Positions 16,703 to 24,945 of a stretch of 64,000 bases of DNA are shown here, piece after piece. A program made the translations under genes and the position numbers. How positions within the stretch are numbered: position 1 is the first letter of the stretch; each line of letters begins with the position of its first letter. The stretch comes from Syntrophorhabdus sp. (lineage in GTDB: Bacteria; Desulfobacterota; Syntrophorhabdia; Syntrophorhabdales; Syntrophorhabdaceae): the NCBI GenBank assembly GCA_012719415.1, contig JAAYAK010000072.1, positions 62,001-126,000 of the forward strand, given 5' to 3'. The notes under the pieces are model-generated. The model searched no databases and was not told the origin of the DNA. It was given only the letters and a program-made list of their open reading frames with translations.

Positions 16703-18688
16703 TTACCGCCCTGGTGTCGGATCGGCCATCCTGTTCTCGGCCCGCCTTTCAACGTCATCGATCTTGTCCGCAAGACGATCGAGTCTTCTGAGGTCATCCG
16801 CCGTGAATCGCACGTCCCCGTAATAGATCCTTTCGAATTCCCGGGCAAATTCCAGGCAGATCGTCCTCAGATCGTCATCGCCGACGCGCCGGAGGAACTC
16901 CTCGAGACCCTCCGATGGGTGTTTCTCGTATCCCCGGGCCTCGAGGCGCTTGAGGAAACGGTCAAGCACCGCCATTTCCCTCCGTTTCATCGATGTGCTG
17001 AAGAACCACGCCAGAAGGACAAGGCCGATGACTGCCGCAGAGAGGGCCAGGTATTGCGCCGTCTTCTTCATAAGAGGGGAAAAGGAGAAGGACGACGGCC
17101 TCTTGAGGCCCGATACGATGGTCCTCGTTATGGATATCTGTCTTTCGAGGTTGTAGGTGAGGACTATTCCGTACCAGTAATAGTTTATGGTATCGAGGAA
17201 CATCTGGAGCTTCAGGAGCCCCCCCCTTCCCGAGACGGCTGAAAGCGCAGCCCCGGCGGGCGTCGGATCGAAGCGGACCCACCCCCTTCCCGGAATGTGG
17301 ACCTCCACCCACACGTGGGCATTCTTCTGGGGGACAAGGTAGTAACCTCCCATTTCGTTGTAGTATCCACCGTGGTACCCTCCGACAAGACGGGAGGGAA
17401 TGTCGTTCACGCGCAGGAGAACAGCCATTGCAGAAGCGAAGTATTCGCAATTGCCCCTGGGGGAATCGAAGAGAAAGGTCTCGAGAGGGCTCTTCGATAC
17501 GGGAAGGTCCTTGAGGGAATAGCCGTACCTGTCGGAGGCGAGGTGGTCAAGGACCCGTTTTACCGTGGCGTTCCTGTCACCCCGAACGGCAAGGCCTTTC
17601 GCCAGGGAGATGACGCGCGGCGAGAGGTCGGGAGGAAGCTGGAGGTGGGTCTTCAGGGCGATGTTCTCCTCGGGTATGACGTTCGAGAGCGCCGACAGGG
17701 CGGTATAGCGGACCCGTCTTTCTATGAAGCCCGGCATGGTGAAGGTGAGGTCGTCGTTCTTCCTTGCCCTTCTGAGTTCCACGTGGAGCGGTTTGTCGAG
17801 GGCAAAGAGGGAGGAATTGTCGTAAGGTTCGAGATATATCGTCTGGCTTATCATCTTGCCGACGGGCACCCGGGTCCTGGCCGGCGCGTAGACGCCACGC
17901 CTGGTGCCTCTCCAGGATACCCCGTCGAAGTGGTTGAGGGTGATACCCCTCCAGTAGAGGCTGGTTTCATCTATCCTGTCCATGGTGGCCCTGAAAATGA
18001 TCCTTTCGTCCTCCTGGATATCGGATACCTGGCCCAGCCTGACGTTGTCCGTGAAGCCAGCCCTCGCTTTGTCGGGCCTGTTGAGAAAGGTGAGGATGGG
18101 ATAGCTGGTGCGGGGAAGGATGACGAACATCGCGGCGGAAAGGGGAATGGCAAGCAGCGGTATCCACAGGCACCTCGCGATGATTGTCCGCACCGTGCTG
18201 TTCGTGAGTTCCATCTCCGGGTCCTGCGAATAGAAGGTGAGGAAGATGAGCGACAGCGACAGGAGGAAAAAGAAGACGAGCAGGTACGCCACAAAGGCCA
18301 TTCCCAGGGTCATGAGGCCAAGCCCCGCAAGGACGAAGAGGGCGAGGGCGTATATCTGCATGAAATCACGGACCTCTCTGCGTTCCAGGAACTTTATCGC
18401 CAAAAGGACGAAAAGGGCCTCCATTATCTGCCCTATCAGATCCTGCACGTCGATACCTATGAGAAAGTACAGGATGACGGCCACCGAAACGGCGGTGAGG
18501 ACCCACCGGGGAATGGAGACTTTTTTCAGGTCAAGGTAGACCGAGAGGCCCATGCCAGCGAAAAGGACGAGGGGATAGATGAAGGGAATATGGCCGGACA
18601 CGGCAACAACGCAAAGCACCCCGGTGATGTAAGTGAGAGCCTCGACGACGGTACGTACCTTCAATTGTGTGAAACGGATCGTCATCAT
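16703..18688 (-). CDS. TgpA-like membrane transglutaminase-domain protein (DUF3488)
   Basis: This 661-residue membrane protein has about six hydrophobic segments in the first 200 residues, then a large extracytoplasmic transglutaminase-like domain, one more membrane segment near residue 560 and a short cytoplasmic tail. The catalytic triad is visible as Cys in RGNCEYFASA near residue 413, His in NAHVWVEV near 452 and Asp in RFDPTPAG near 468. It is the last gene of the moxR-DUF58-tgpA operon, a widespread set of unclear function linked to envelope processing. A period-7 repeat separates it from the DUF58 gene. Confidence 0.88.
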   Translation of the reverse strand: MMTIRFTQLKVRTVVEALTYITGVLCVVAVSGHIPFIYPLVLFAGMGLSVYLDLKKVSIPRWVLTAVSVAVILYFLIGIDVQDLIGQIMEALFVLLAIKFLERREVRDFMQIYALALFVLAGLGLMTLGMAFVAYLLVFFFLLSLSLIFLTFYSQDPEMELTNSTVRTIIARCLWIPLLAIPLSAAMFVILPRTSYPILTFLNRPDKARAGFTDNVRLGQVSDIQEDERIIFRATMDRIDETSLYWRGITLNHFDGVSWRGTRRGVYAPARTRVPVGKMISQTIYLEPYDNSSLFALDKPLHVELRRARKNDDLTFTMPGFIERRVRYTALSALSNVIPEENIALKTHLQLPPDLSPRVISLAKGLAVRGDRNATVKRVLDHLASDRYGYSLKDLPVSKSPLETFLFDSPRGNCEYFASAMAVLLRVNDIPSRLVGGYHGGYYNEMGGYYLVPQKNAHVWVEVHIPGRGWVRFDPTPAGAALSAVSGRGGLLKLQMFLDTINYYWYGIVLTYNLERQISITRTIVSGLKRPSSFSFSPLMKKTAQYLALSAAVIGLVLLAWFFSTSMKRREMAVLDRFLKRLEARGYEKHPSEGLEEFLRRVGDDDLRTICLEFAREFERIYYGDVRFTADDLRRLDRLADKIDDVERRAENRMADPTPGR

Positions 18689-18714
18689 ACGCCTTCAGCG
18701 AACCTTAATCTGCG

Positions 18715-18749
18715 CCCATCACCTATAACCTGTAACCCATTACCCATCC
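18715..18749. repeat. Period-7 array (CCYATNA type) overlapping the DUF58 stop codon
   Basis: Five 7-base units follow each other: CCCATCA, CCTATAA, CCTGTAA, CCCATTA and CCCATCC. The last two units overlap the final codons and stop of the minus-strand DUF58 gene at 18740. The same unit family reappears at 60.3 kb. The array lies inside an operon between co-directional genes. Confidence 0.75.
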
Positions 18750-19612
18750 TTATCATACACCGCCAGTTCCTTCAGCATGTTCAGCCTGTGGACTGCCGTC
18801 ACGTCCGGGGGGTAGAGGCGTCCGTCAATCCTCAGTCCCACGGGCACGTTGTTCCTGAGAAGCTGAACGATCGTGTAAGCGACGCAGGAGATGCGCTCCT
18901 CGATGTCTTTGACGAGGACCCTGTCGAATTCGATGATGACGGGCTGATAGGACAGCGACGACTGCTCCTTCGTCTTGAGCCTGCCCGTCCTGGCCGTTGC
19001 CTTCCAGTGGATGTACTTGATGGGGTCTCCCCGGACATATTCCCTGATGGAGACGATGTCAGAATCGTAGCCTATCTTATCGGATGTCCTCTCCCCTCTC
19101 GATCTGTGCTCCTTGCGGTACAGGCTTGCCAGGTCGCATGCCTTCAGTCTCGGAAGGACCGTTATCGTGTAGGCCCGGCGGAGCCTCTTGAAGCGGGTGA
19201 AGAAGTTGAAGGGGAACACGGAGTACACGCTGGGGTCCTCTATGGTGTGAAGGCCCCGTTCATGAAAGGTCACGCTGGTGTAGACCGAAGAGGTCCCTTT
19301 GCGCGGGGTGAAGGGCAAGAGGGCCGAGATCCGGTCGGCGCTCAAGCCGATGAGAAAGGCGGGAAGGAACCTGCGGCGGTTCCGCATCGTTATCTTCACG
19401 GGGACCCGGCTTCCCGCGTACACCTCCTGGGGGAACTCTATCATGAGGTCCAGCTTCGAGAGATTTGTCTTCCCGAAGACCCCCGATATGCTCATGAAGC
19501 TCAGGAGCGCCGAAACAACGAGAAAGATGAGGTTGTTGTTGGTGTTCGCCGCCGCGATGCCAAGAAAGATGGTGAGCGCTATGTAGATGAAGCCTGCCTT
19601 GGATATCTTTAT
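18740..19612 (-). CDS. DUF58 domain protein of the moxR operon (start codon appears to be ATA)
   Basis: The protein has two hydrophobic N-terminal segments (around GFIYIALTIFLGIAA and LIFLVVSALLSF) and the DUF58 core with GERTSDKIGYDSD and REYVRGDPIKYIHWKATAR near residues 165-200. The hydrophobic start is typical of the family, but its frame has no ATG, GTG or TTG. The best candidate is an ATA at 19612-19610 that overlaps the moxR stop as TAATA, where TAATG would be expected. The first ATG is at 19495 and would remove both segments. This is either a rare start, a mutation or a base error. Function is envelope related in known operons. Confidence 0.8.
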   Translation of the reverse strand: MKISKAGFIYIALTIFLGIAAANTNNNLIFLVVSALLSFMSISGVFGKTNLSKLDLMIEFPQEVYAGSRVPVKITMRNRRRFLPAFLIGLSADRISALLPFTPRKGTSSVYTSVTFHERGLHTIEDPSVYSVFPFNFFTRFKRLRRAYTITVLPRLKACDLASLYRKEHRSRGERTSDKIGYDSDIVSIREYVRGDPIKYIHWKATARTGRLKTKEQSSLSYQPVIIEFDRVLVKDIEERISCVAYTIVQLLRNNVPVGLRIDGRLYPPDVTAVHRLNMLKELAVYDKDG

Positions 19613-20574
19613 TACAGGGGTGTGGGAACGGTGTCTACGATCGATCTTACAATCTCCCTTTTGTTGAGGTTCTCGTACTCTTCCTTGAAGATCACGCGGT
19701 GAGGGATGGTGTACTCGACGAGGTCCCGTATGTCCTCGGGAATGACATAGTTCCTGTCATGGAAGAACGCGTGGGCCCTCGCGGTATTGACGATCGTCAG
19801 CGCGCCCCGGGTCGAGAGCCCTGCCGTGAGATACTCGCTCGTTCTCGTCTCCTGTATGATCGATAGCGTGTATTCAAGGATCTTGTCTGAAACGTGGATG
19901 TCGTGAGAGATCTCGTCCTGGATGCGGGAGACCTCGTCCTGAGTGACGACGGGATCGATGTCGTATATGTCCTCTCTCTTGCTGCCGATCTTGAGGATCT
20001 CCTTTTCAGCCTGCCTCGACGGATAGCCGATGCTGATCTTCATCATGAAACGATCGAGCTGCGACTCGGGCAGGGGGAAGGTTCCGAACTGCTCCGTCGG
20101 GTTCTGCGTGGCTATGACGCAGAAGAGCCGGGGGAGCTTGTAGGTCTTGCCCTCGATGGTGACCTGTTTTTCCTCCATGGCTTCGAGGAGCGCGCTCTGC
20201 GTTTTGGGAGTGGCGCGGTTGATCTCGTCACAAAGGACGATATTGTTGAAGATGGGGCCGGGATGGAATTCGAACTCTCCCGACGTCTTGTTGTATATGG
20301 ACAGCCCGGTGATGTCCGTCGGGAGGAGGTCGCTCGTGCACTGGATACGGCCGAAGGAGAGACCCAGGGACTTTGCGATCCCGATGGCGAGAGTGGTCTT
20401 TCCCAGGCCCGGAAGGTCCTCTATGAGAAGATGCCCCCGTGAGAAGAAGGAAACAAGGGACAGGGCGAGGGGTTTTTCCTTGCCCTGCAGGTACGTCGAA
20501 AGGGAGTCGGTGATGTGCCGGATCTTGTTAGCGTCGAGCCCGATGGCGAGGTCTTTGCCGTCCATGCTCGTCAT
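19612..20574 (-). CDS. MoxR family AAA+ ATPase
   Basis: This 320-residue ATPase is a MoxR-type chaperone. The Walker A motif reads EDLPGLGKTTLA near residue 48, Walker B reads IVLCDEINRA near 110, and sensor 1 lies in FCVIATQNPTEQ near 150. A second start three codons downstream (20565) is possible. The start at 20574 is chosen because MTSMDGKDLAIG precedes the first conserved helix. Longer open frame upstream is low complexity and antisense to the DUF2156 gene. The gene heads an operon with DUF58 and transglutaminase genes, where MoxR proteins are thought to help insert cofactors or to activate a membrane complex. Confidence 0.9.
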   Translation of the reverse strand: MTSMDGKDLAIGLDANKIRHITDSLSTYLQGKEKPLALSLVSFFSRGHLLIEDLPGLGKTTLAIGIAKSLGLSFGRIQCTSDLLPTDITGLSIYNKTSGEFEFHPGPIFNNIVLCDEINRATPKTQSALLEAMEEKQVTIEGKTYKLPRLFCVIATQNPTEQFGTFPLPESQLDRFMMKISIGYPSRQAEKEILKIGSKREDIYDIDPVVTQDEVSRIQDEISHDIHVSDKILEYTLSIIQETRTSEYLTAGLSTRGALTIVNTARAHAFFHDRNYVIPEDIRDLVEYTIPHRVIFKEEYENLNKREIVRSIVDTVPTPL

Positions 20575-20626
20575 TCTAACACAAAACGAGGGGAAAGGGG
20601 AAAAGGTGCAGAGTGGGAAGGGGAGC

Positions 20627-20648
20627 GGATAGGACCTATATCCTATCC
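20627..20648. repeat. Hairpin GGATAGGA / TCCTATCC in the moxR-DUF2156 divergent region
   Basis: GGATAGGA at 20627-20634 and TCCTATCC at 20641-20648 form an eight-base perfect inverted repeat with a six-base loop. A further CGTCCTATC copy follows. It lies between two divergent genes, so a terminator role is not expected. Confidence 0.55.
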
Positions 20649-20719
20649 GTCCTATCTCTTCGTGAGGGTTCCTTCTTCCGCCGCCTTTTTCCCCTACCCT
20701 CTGCCGCTTTCTCCTCTCC

Positions 20720-20748
20720 TTGACAAACCCCCGCAATTCCGCTTGAAT
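20720..20748 (+). promoter_or_regulatory. Sigma-70-type promoter, possibly giving a leaderless DUF2156 mRNA
   Basis: TTGACA at 20720-20725 and TTGAAT at 20743-20748 are separated by 17 bases. A start seven bases after the -10 box would fall at the ATG at 20755, so the transcript may have almost no leader. No ribosome binding site is seen before the ATG. Confidence 0.5.
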
Positions 20749-20754
20749 AGAGAC

Positions 20755-21669
20755 ATGCCGTCTCTTCCTCAGTTCCCTTTTTTCAAGCCTGTCGAACTTT
20801 CGGACAAGCCGGTCATTGACGGCATTCTCCGTGGATATCGGCCTTTCATATCGGAACTCACCTTTACGAACCTTTTCATATGGAGGAAGCATTTCGACCT
20901 TCAATGGTCGGTTCACAAAGACTGGTTGTGCATCATCGGCAAGGAAGACCTGTGTCCGAGATTTGCCATGGGGCCCATCGGTCCGCCGGGACGGACGGAG
21001 ATCACGAGGCTGCTTCTGGAATGGCTCACGGAGCATACCGGGGACCCCGGTCCCTGCATTGAGCGTGCCGACGAAAAGCTTGCCTCTGAGTTGTCGGGCC
21101 TGCCGGGCTTTATGGTGGTGGAGGCGCGGGAGCATTTCGACTATGTTTACCTGACACAGGACCTCATAAACCTGGCCGGCGGCAGATACAGAACGAAACG
21201 GAACCGTATCAACCAGTTTCATCGTACTTACGGATCGTACACGTATGAGGAGCTCGATGAAAGACACGTTGAGGCATGCCTTGCGCTCCAGGAGAGGTGG
21301 TGTCTCCTCAAGCGGTGCGAAGAGGACCTCAACCTGGATGGTGAATGGGACGCGACAAGGGAGATCCTCATGAACTACCGCGCCCTGGAGACAGTGGGTG
21401 CTGTCATAGTGGTCGCTTCCGAGGTCAGGGCCTTTACACTCGGTGAACCCCTGGGAGACGACATGGGGGTGATCCACGTGGAGAAGGCCGATCCCGGGAT
21501 ACCCGGTTTGTATCAGCTCGTCAATCAGCAGTTCTGCGCGAGGCGCTGGAGCAACATGAGGTTCGTTAACCGGGAGCAGGACCTTGGTATCCCGGGGCTC
21601 CGGGATGCCAAGCTTTCCTATGGCCCCGACCATTTTATCAAGAAGTACAGGATAACGTTGAAAGGATGA
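20755..21669 (+). CDS. DUF2156 protein (lysyl-phosphatidylglycerol synthase C-terminal-like)
   Basis: This 304-residue soluble protein belongs to the DUF2156 family, which shares a double GNAT-like fold with the transferase domain of phosphatidylglycerol lysyltransferases. Typical pieces are FTNLFIWR near residue 40, YVYLTQDLINLAGGRY near 130, followed by a basic NRINQFHR segment, and SYGPDHFIKKYR at the C-terminus. It has no membrane segment, unlike MprF. The acyl or aminoacyl group moved is unknown. A ThiF/MoeB gene follows after ten bases and is probably co-transcribed. Confidence 0.8.
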   Translation: MPSLPQFPFFKPVELSDKPVIDGILRGYRPFISELTFTNLFIWRKHFDLQWSVHKDWLCIIGKEDLCPRFAMGPIGPPGRTEITRLLLEWLTEHTGDPGPCIERADEKLASELSGLPGFMVVEAREHFDYVYLTQDLINLAGGRYRTKRNRINQFHRTYGSYTYEELDERHVEACLALQERWCLLKRCEEDLNLDGEWDATREILMNYRALETVGAVIVVASEVRAFTLGEPLGDDMGVIHVEKADPGIPGLYQLVNQQFCARRWSNMRFVNREQDLGIPGLRDAKLSYGPDHFIKKYRITLKG

Positions 21670-21679
21670 CGGGTAGAGG

Positions 21680-22462
21680 ATGAAGAACGGAAGAGGAGAG
21701 GAAGACGGGGGAGTTCCTTTCTCCGCCGAGGAGATGGAGCGGTATTCCCGGCAGATGATGATCCCCTCGGTAGGACGGGAGGGTCAGGAACGTCTCAGGG
21801 CGGCGAAGGTCTGCATAGCCGGCGCCGGAGGGTTGGGGTCGGTTTCGGCCTATTATCTGGCGGCTGCCGGAGTGGGACGGATCCGGATCGTTGACCGGGA
21901 CAGGGTGGAGCTGTCGAACCTGAACAGGCAGATCCTCCACTTTACGGGCGACCTCGGTGAGCCGAAGGTCCTCTCCGCCCTCGACAAGCTTGAGAGGCTG
22001 AACCCGTACTGCCGGGTGGAGGCCGTTGAAACGGACATAAATGAGGGCAATGTCTTCGAATTGATCGGCGGCTGCCAGGTCGTTATTGACGCCCTCGACA
22101 ATATCAGGACGCGAAGGGCCCTCAACCTTGCGTCCGTGAGGAGCCGGATACCTCTCATATACGGGGGCGTGGAGGCCTTCTCGGGGATGGCATCCACCTT
22201 TGTCTCCGGTGAAACGCCCTGTTTTGAATGCCTTTTCTCCCACATCTCCGAGGAGGAAAGGACACGAGGCGTGGTGGGGCCCCTCCCTGCCATTATAGGA
22301 TCCATACAGGCCCTGGAGGCCATGAAGATCCTCCTGGGAGAGCGCCCGTCGCTTGCCGGCACACTGCTGTACTTCTCGGGAACGAACATGACCTTTCAGA
22401 ACATCACCGTGGAGAGGAACACCCTGTGCCCTGTCTGCGGCCGGACCCCCGGCGGGGCGTGA
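21680..22462 (+). CDS. ThiF/MoeB/HesA-family adenylyltransferase (E1-like)
   Basis: This 260-residue E1-like enzyme adenylates the C-terminal glycine of a ubiquitin-like sulfur carrier. The ATP site GAGGLGSVSAYYLAAAG lies near residue 38 and RDRVELSNLNRQ near 73. Zinc ligands appear as CFECLF near residue 181 and CPVCG near the end. The MoeB/ThiF signature RYSRQM is at the start. Its natural partner in this window would be the MoaD-like protein at 12919, which suggests molybdopterin synthesis, but thiamine or cysteine-type sulfur transfer cannot be excluded. Confidence 0.85.
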   Translation: MKNGRGEEDGGVPFSAEEMERYSRQMMIPSVGREGQERLRAAKVCIAGAGGLGSVSAYYLAAAGVGRIRIVDRDRVELSNLNRQILHFTGDLGEPKVLSALDKLERLNPYCRVEAVETDINEGNVFELIGGCQVVIDALDNIRTRRALNLASVRSRIPLIYGGVEAFSGMASTFVSGETPCFECLFSHISEEERTRGVVGPLPAIIGSIQALEAMKILLGERPSLAGTLLYFSGTNMTFQNITVERNTLCPVCGRTPGGA

Positions 22463-22508
22463 GACGGGACGCGCTGCCTCCTTAAGGCCCTCGCGAAACG
22501 GCGGATGA

Positions 22509-24104
22509 CTATCCGTTCCATGGCGGGAACGGAACGTTACCGGTGAACTCGACGAGGATGGGCTCGTCCCAGTGCACATCCCGCAGAAAGATGTCCTTGA
22601 GGCCGCGCAGGGTGCCGGTCCTTTTTGCCGTGATGCCGAAGGCGCGGGCCAGCTTCACGAAATCGGGATTGACGAGTTCCATGGAGCCGTGGATGTTGTG
22701 GCGGCTTCGCATCGCGTCCTCGAGGATGGAAAAGCTGTTGTTGTTATGCACGAGGATGGTGACGGGTATGCCGTACCTGATGATGGTTGCCAGTTCGGCC
22801 ATTTGGGGGAGTCCTCCGCCATCGCCGCAGAGGGCGAGGCAGGGAAGGTCGGGCCTTGCGGTCTTCGCGCCAAGGGCTGCCGCAAGGGAATAGAATATGG
22901 GCGATATGCCGCGGGGCATCAGGAAACTCCGCTGAGCATACACGGGCAGATAGTACTCGGCCCAGTATGAAGGCATGTTGAGATCGCAGACGATGATGGT
23001 GTTCTCGGGTACAGTCCCGCGCAGGAGGTCGATGACGGCATAGCCCGCCTCCTTCCTCAGGCGGCCCATCTCCAGGTCCTGTTGTCCTTTCAACCGCGCG
23101 ATATCCCAGTCAAACGTTCTTTTCTGCACGATCCGGGCGATACCTTCGAGGACCTCTTCGACATCTCCCGCACAATGAAGAGCGGTGCGGTAGTTCTTTC
23201 CTATCCACCTGTCATCGACATCGATATGCACGAGGTTCCCGATCCTGACTCCCCGGCGCTTCGCGTCCACGTCGCGCAGCCGTGTGCCCGCCGCGATGAC
23301 AACATCGGCAGAGGCCAGGATATCCCGGACGGTCCCCTTCGCCGTGACGTTCCCGAAGGAGAACGCGTTCCGGTCGCTCGTTACACCCTTTCCTCCTGTT
23401 GTTGTCAGGAAAGGAAGGCCGCAACCGCAGATCCTGTCCACGAGAACCCTTGGACGGGCATCCATCAACGCCTTCCCTCCCAGGAGAACGGGCCTGCGCT
23501 TGTCCGCGAGGAAGTGTTCCAGATCGTTGAGAAAGGAGCGCACTCTGTCGGGGCCCGATGGCCCTGTCGGGGGATGCTGCCCCTCTCGGGTCTGCCCGGA
23601 GATCTCCCTGTCCAAAAGGCCGAAAGGAATGGAAACAAGGACCGGCCCCTTTCGAGGCGTATTGCAGGTTCTCAGGGCATCACGCAGGTGCGATGCCAGG
23701 GTCCCGGGTTCGTCGACCCTGAAAGAGGCCTTGACGAAGTGTCTGAACATGTCCTCGGGGGCTTCGAGCTCATGGAGGATGCCTTTCCCCATGTCTTTCC
23801 TGTCCGTGTCGATATGGATGATGAGAATAGGTACGTCGTCGGAGTAGGCCTCCATGCATCCCGATACGATATTGCCGAGACCGGGCCCGGGCGTGACGAC
23901 GATGACCGCCGGCCTGCCCGAGGTTCTCGCGTATCCGTCGGCCATGAAGGCCAGATTGCCCTCATGACGGGCGGTGATCGTTTTGATGTTTTCGTGGGAA
24001 AAAAGCTCCGCGTTCAGGCTAAGTGTATGTAAACCGGGTAATTGGAAGATATGGGAAACGGCCGCTTCCTGAAAAAACGCTCTAATTACTTGTTTTCCTT
24101 GCAT
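22509..24104 (-). CDS. Thiamine diphosphate-dependent enzyme, acetolactate synthase-like
   Basis: This 531-residue enzyme has the three-domain build of the acetolactate synthase / benzoylformate decarboxylase family. The catalytic Glu lies in ARHEGNLAFMADGYAR near residue 45. The ThDP-binding motif begins with CGDGGGLPQMAEL near residue 435 and ends with HNNNSF. True acetolactate synthase normally sits with ilvN and ilvC, which are absent here. The gene is divergent from an XRE-cupin regulator with two palindromic operator candidates between them, so it is probably controlled by that regulator. The oxo-acid substrate is unknown. Confidence 0.85.
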   Translation of the reverse strand: MQGKQVIRAFFQEAAVSHIFQLPGLHTLSLNAELFSHENIKTITARHEGNLAFMADGYARTSGRPAVIVVTPGPGLGNIVSGCMEAYSDDVPILIIHIDTDRKDMGKGILHELEAPEDMFRHFVKASFRVDEPGTLASHLRDALRTCNTPRKGPVLVSIPFGLLDREISGQTREGQHPPTGPSGPDRVRSFLNDLEHFLADKRRPVLLGGKALMDARPRVLVDRICGCGLPFLTTTGGKGVTSDRNAFSFGNVTAKGTVRDILASADVVIAAGTRLRDVDAKRRGVRIGNLVHIDVDDRWIGKNYRTALHCAGDVEEVLEGIARIVQKRTFDWDIARLKGQQDLEMGRLRKEAGYAVIDLLRGTVPENTIIVCDLNMPSYWAEYYLPVYAQRSFLMPRGISPIFYSLAAALGAKTARPDLPCLALCGDGGGLPQMAELATIIRYGIPVTILVHNNNSFSILEDAMRSRHNIHGSMELVNPDFVKLARAFGITAKRTGTLRGLKDIFLRDVHWDEPILVEFTGNVPFPPWNG

Positions 24105-24123
24105 AATGTGCCCAGATTGGATA

Positions 24124-24139
24124 GTTTAGCATACTAAAC
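24124..24139. promoter_or_regulatory. Operator candidate 1: GTTTAG-CATA-CTAAAC
   Basis: This is a perfect inverted repeat with six-base arms and a four-base spacer in the divergent region between the ThDP enzyme and the XRE-cupin regulator. It lies 20 bases upstream of the ThDP enzyme start. A related palindrome of equal length lies 62 bases away. Confidence 0.65.
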
Positions 24140-24162
24140 CTGAAAGTTAAATAAAAATTGCC

Positions 24163-24201
24163 TTGACAAAAAAAATACGAATTTAGTTTAATAATGTAAA
24201 C
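24163..24201 (+). promoter_or_regulatory. Promoter of the XRE-cupin gene with overlapping operator candidate 2
   Basis: TTGACA at 24163-24168 and TTTAAT at 24187-24192 have an 18-base spacer. The palindrome GTTTA-ATAATG-TAAAC at 24186-24201 covers the -10 box. Its outer bases match operator candidate 1, so the regulator probably represses its own gene. Confidence 0.65.
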
Positions 24202-24222
24202 TTTTTGTACGTGTATACTGTT

Positions 24223-24777
24223 ATGGCGAGATCGGGAGAAATGAGCATAGGGGAAAGGATCAAGGTGTTGAGGCAGGCGAAGAACCTCACCCAGGAGGAA
24301 CTGGCGACGAGGGCGGGGCTGACGAAGGGTTTCATCTCCCAGGTGGAGAGAAATCTGACATCTCTGTCCGTTGAAAGCCTCATCGGGATACTCGACGCTC
24401 TTGACGAGAAGCCTTCGAACTTTTTCAATGGGGCCTTCGAGGAGAAGATCGTTTTCAAGCTCAAGGACAGGGTCGATCTCGAGATGGAGGGCGTGAAGGG
24501 TTTTGAGATACTCGTGCCTGCGGCGCAGAACCGCCTGCTGGACCCGGCCCTCCTCGAGCTCAGGTCCGGCGAAAGGACCCCGGAGGGGGAACCCCACGAG
24601 GGAGAAGAGTTTGGTTTTGTCCTTTCCGGAAGCGTGGAACTGGTATTGGGCGGAAAACCCCAGAAAGTGAAGAAAGGCGAGTGTTTTTACTATAAGGCAA
24701 CGCGGAAGCATTACATCATAAACAAGCGAAAGGCGACGGCAGTCCTGTTGTGGGTATCTTCTCCTCCGAATTTCTAG
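24223..24777 (+). CDS. XRE-family transcriptional regulator with C-terminal cupin domain
   Basis: The N-terminal helix-turn-helix runs from IGERIKVLRQAKNLTQEELA to SLESLIG-like helices (about residues 8-62). A cupin-2 fold covers about residues 110-180, with EGEPHEGEEFGFVLSG as the metal-type motif. Regulators of this build sense a small molecule through the cupin and often control polyamine, amino acid or osmolyte genes. The start is uncertain: ATG codons at 24223 and 24241 are both in frame, and GGGAG lies very close to the second. The divergent ThDP enzyme and perhaps the polyamine operon downstream are candidate targets. Confidence 0.85.
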   Translation: MARSGEMSIGERIKVLRQAKNLTQEELATRAGLTKGFISQVERNLTSLSVESLIGILDALDEKPSNFFNGAFEEKIVFKLKDRVDLEMEGVKGFEILVPAAQNRLLDPALLELRSGERTPEGEPHEGEEFGFVLSGSVELVLGGKPQKVKKGECFYYKATRKHYIINKRKATAVLLWVSSPPNF

Positions 24778-24945
24778 GTGTTCCCGGCAAGGAACGGTAC
24801 GCATGAGGCAGGGGAAGTCATGGCGAGCAAGCAAAGACCGGGGCGGGGTTTATTCTCGCCTGTTGTATTGAGGGGCGGCTGAACTCTGCCGGCAAATGAG
24901 ATGCCTTGGAACTGCGAGGCCTGATCCATTTGGGAGGTGGTCACA
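24778..24945. other. Leader region before the polyamine operon
   Basis: These 168 bases contain a GC-rich stretch with partial dyads but no recognised riboswitch consensus, no clear promoter and no open frame. GGGAGG at 24932-24937 is the ribosome binding site of the arginine decarboxylase gene. Confidence 0.4.

Noticed and set aside
17297-19702. An 801-codon open frame on the plus strand
   Set aside because: It is antisense to the transglutaminase and DUF58 genes, has no recognisable domain, and reflects the GC-rich codon use of the true genes.
20575-21633. Upstream extension of moxR by about 350 codons
   Set aside because: The extra part is antisense to the DUF2156 gene and non-conserved. 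The MoxR domain starts at MTSMDGKDL.
24778-24945. A riboswitch before the polyamine operon
   Set aside because: Some dyads exist, but I could not match guanidine, SAM or other known consensus motifs.
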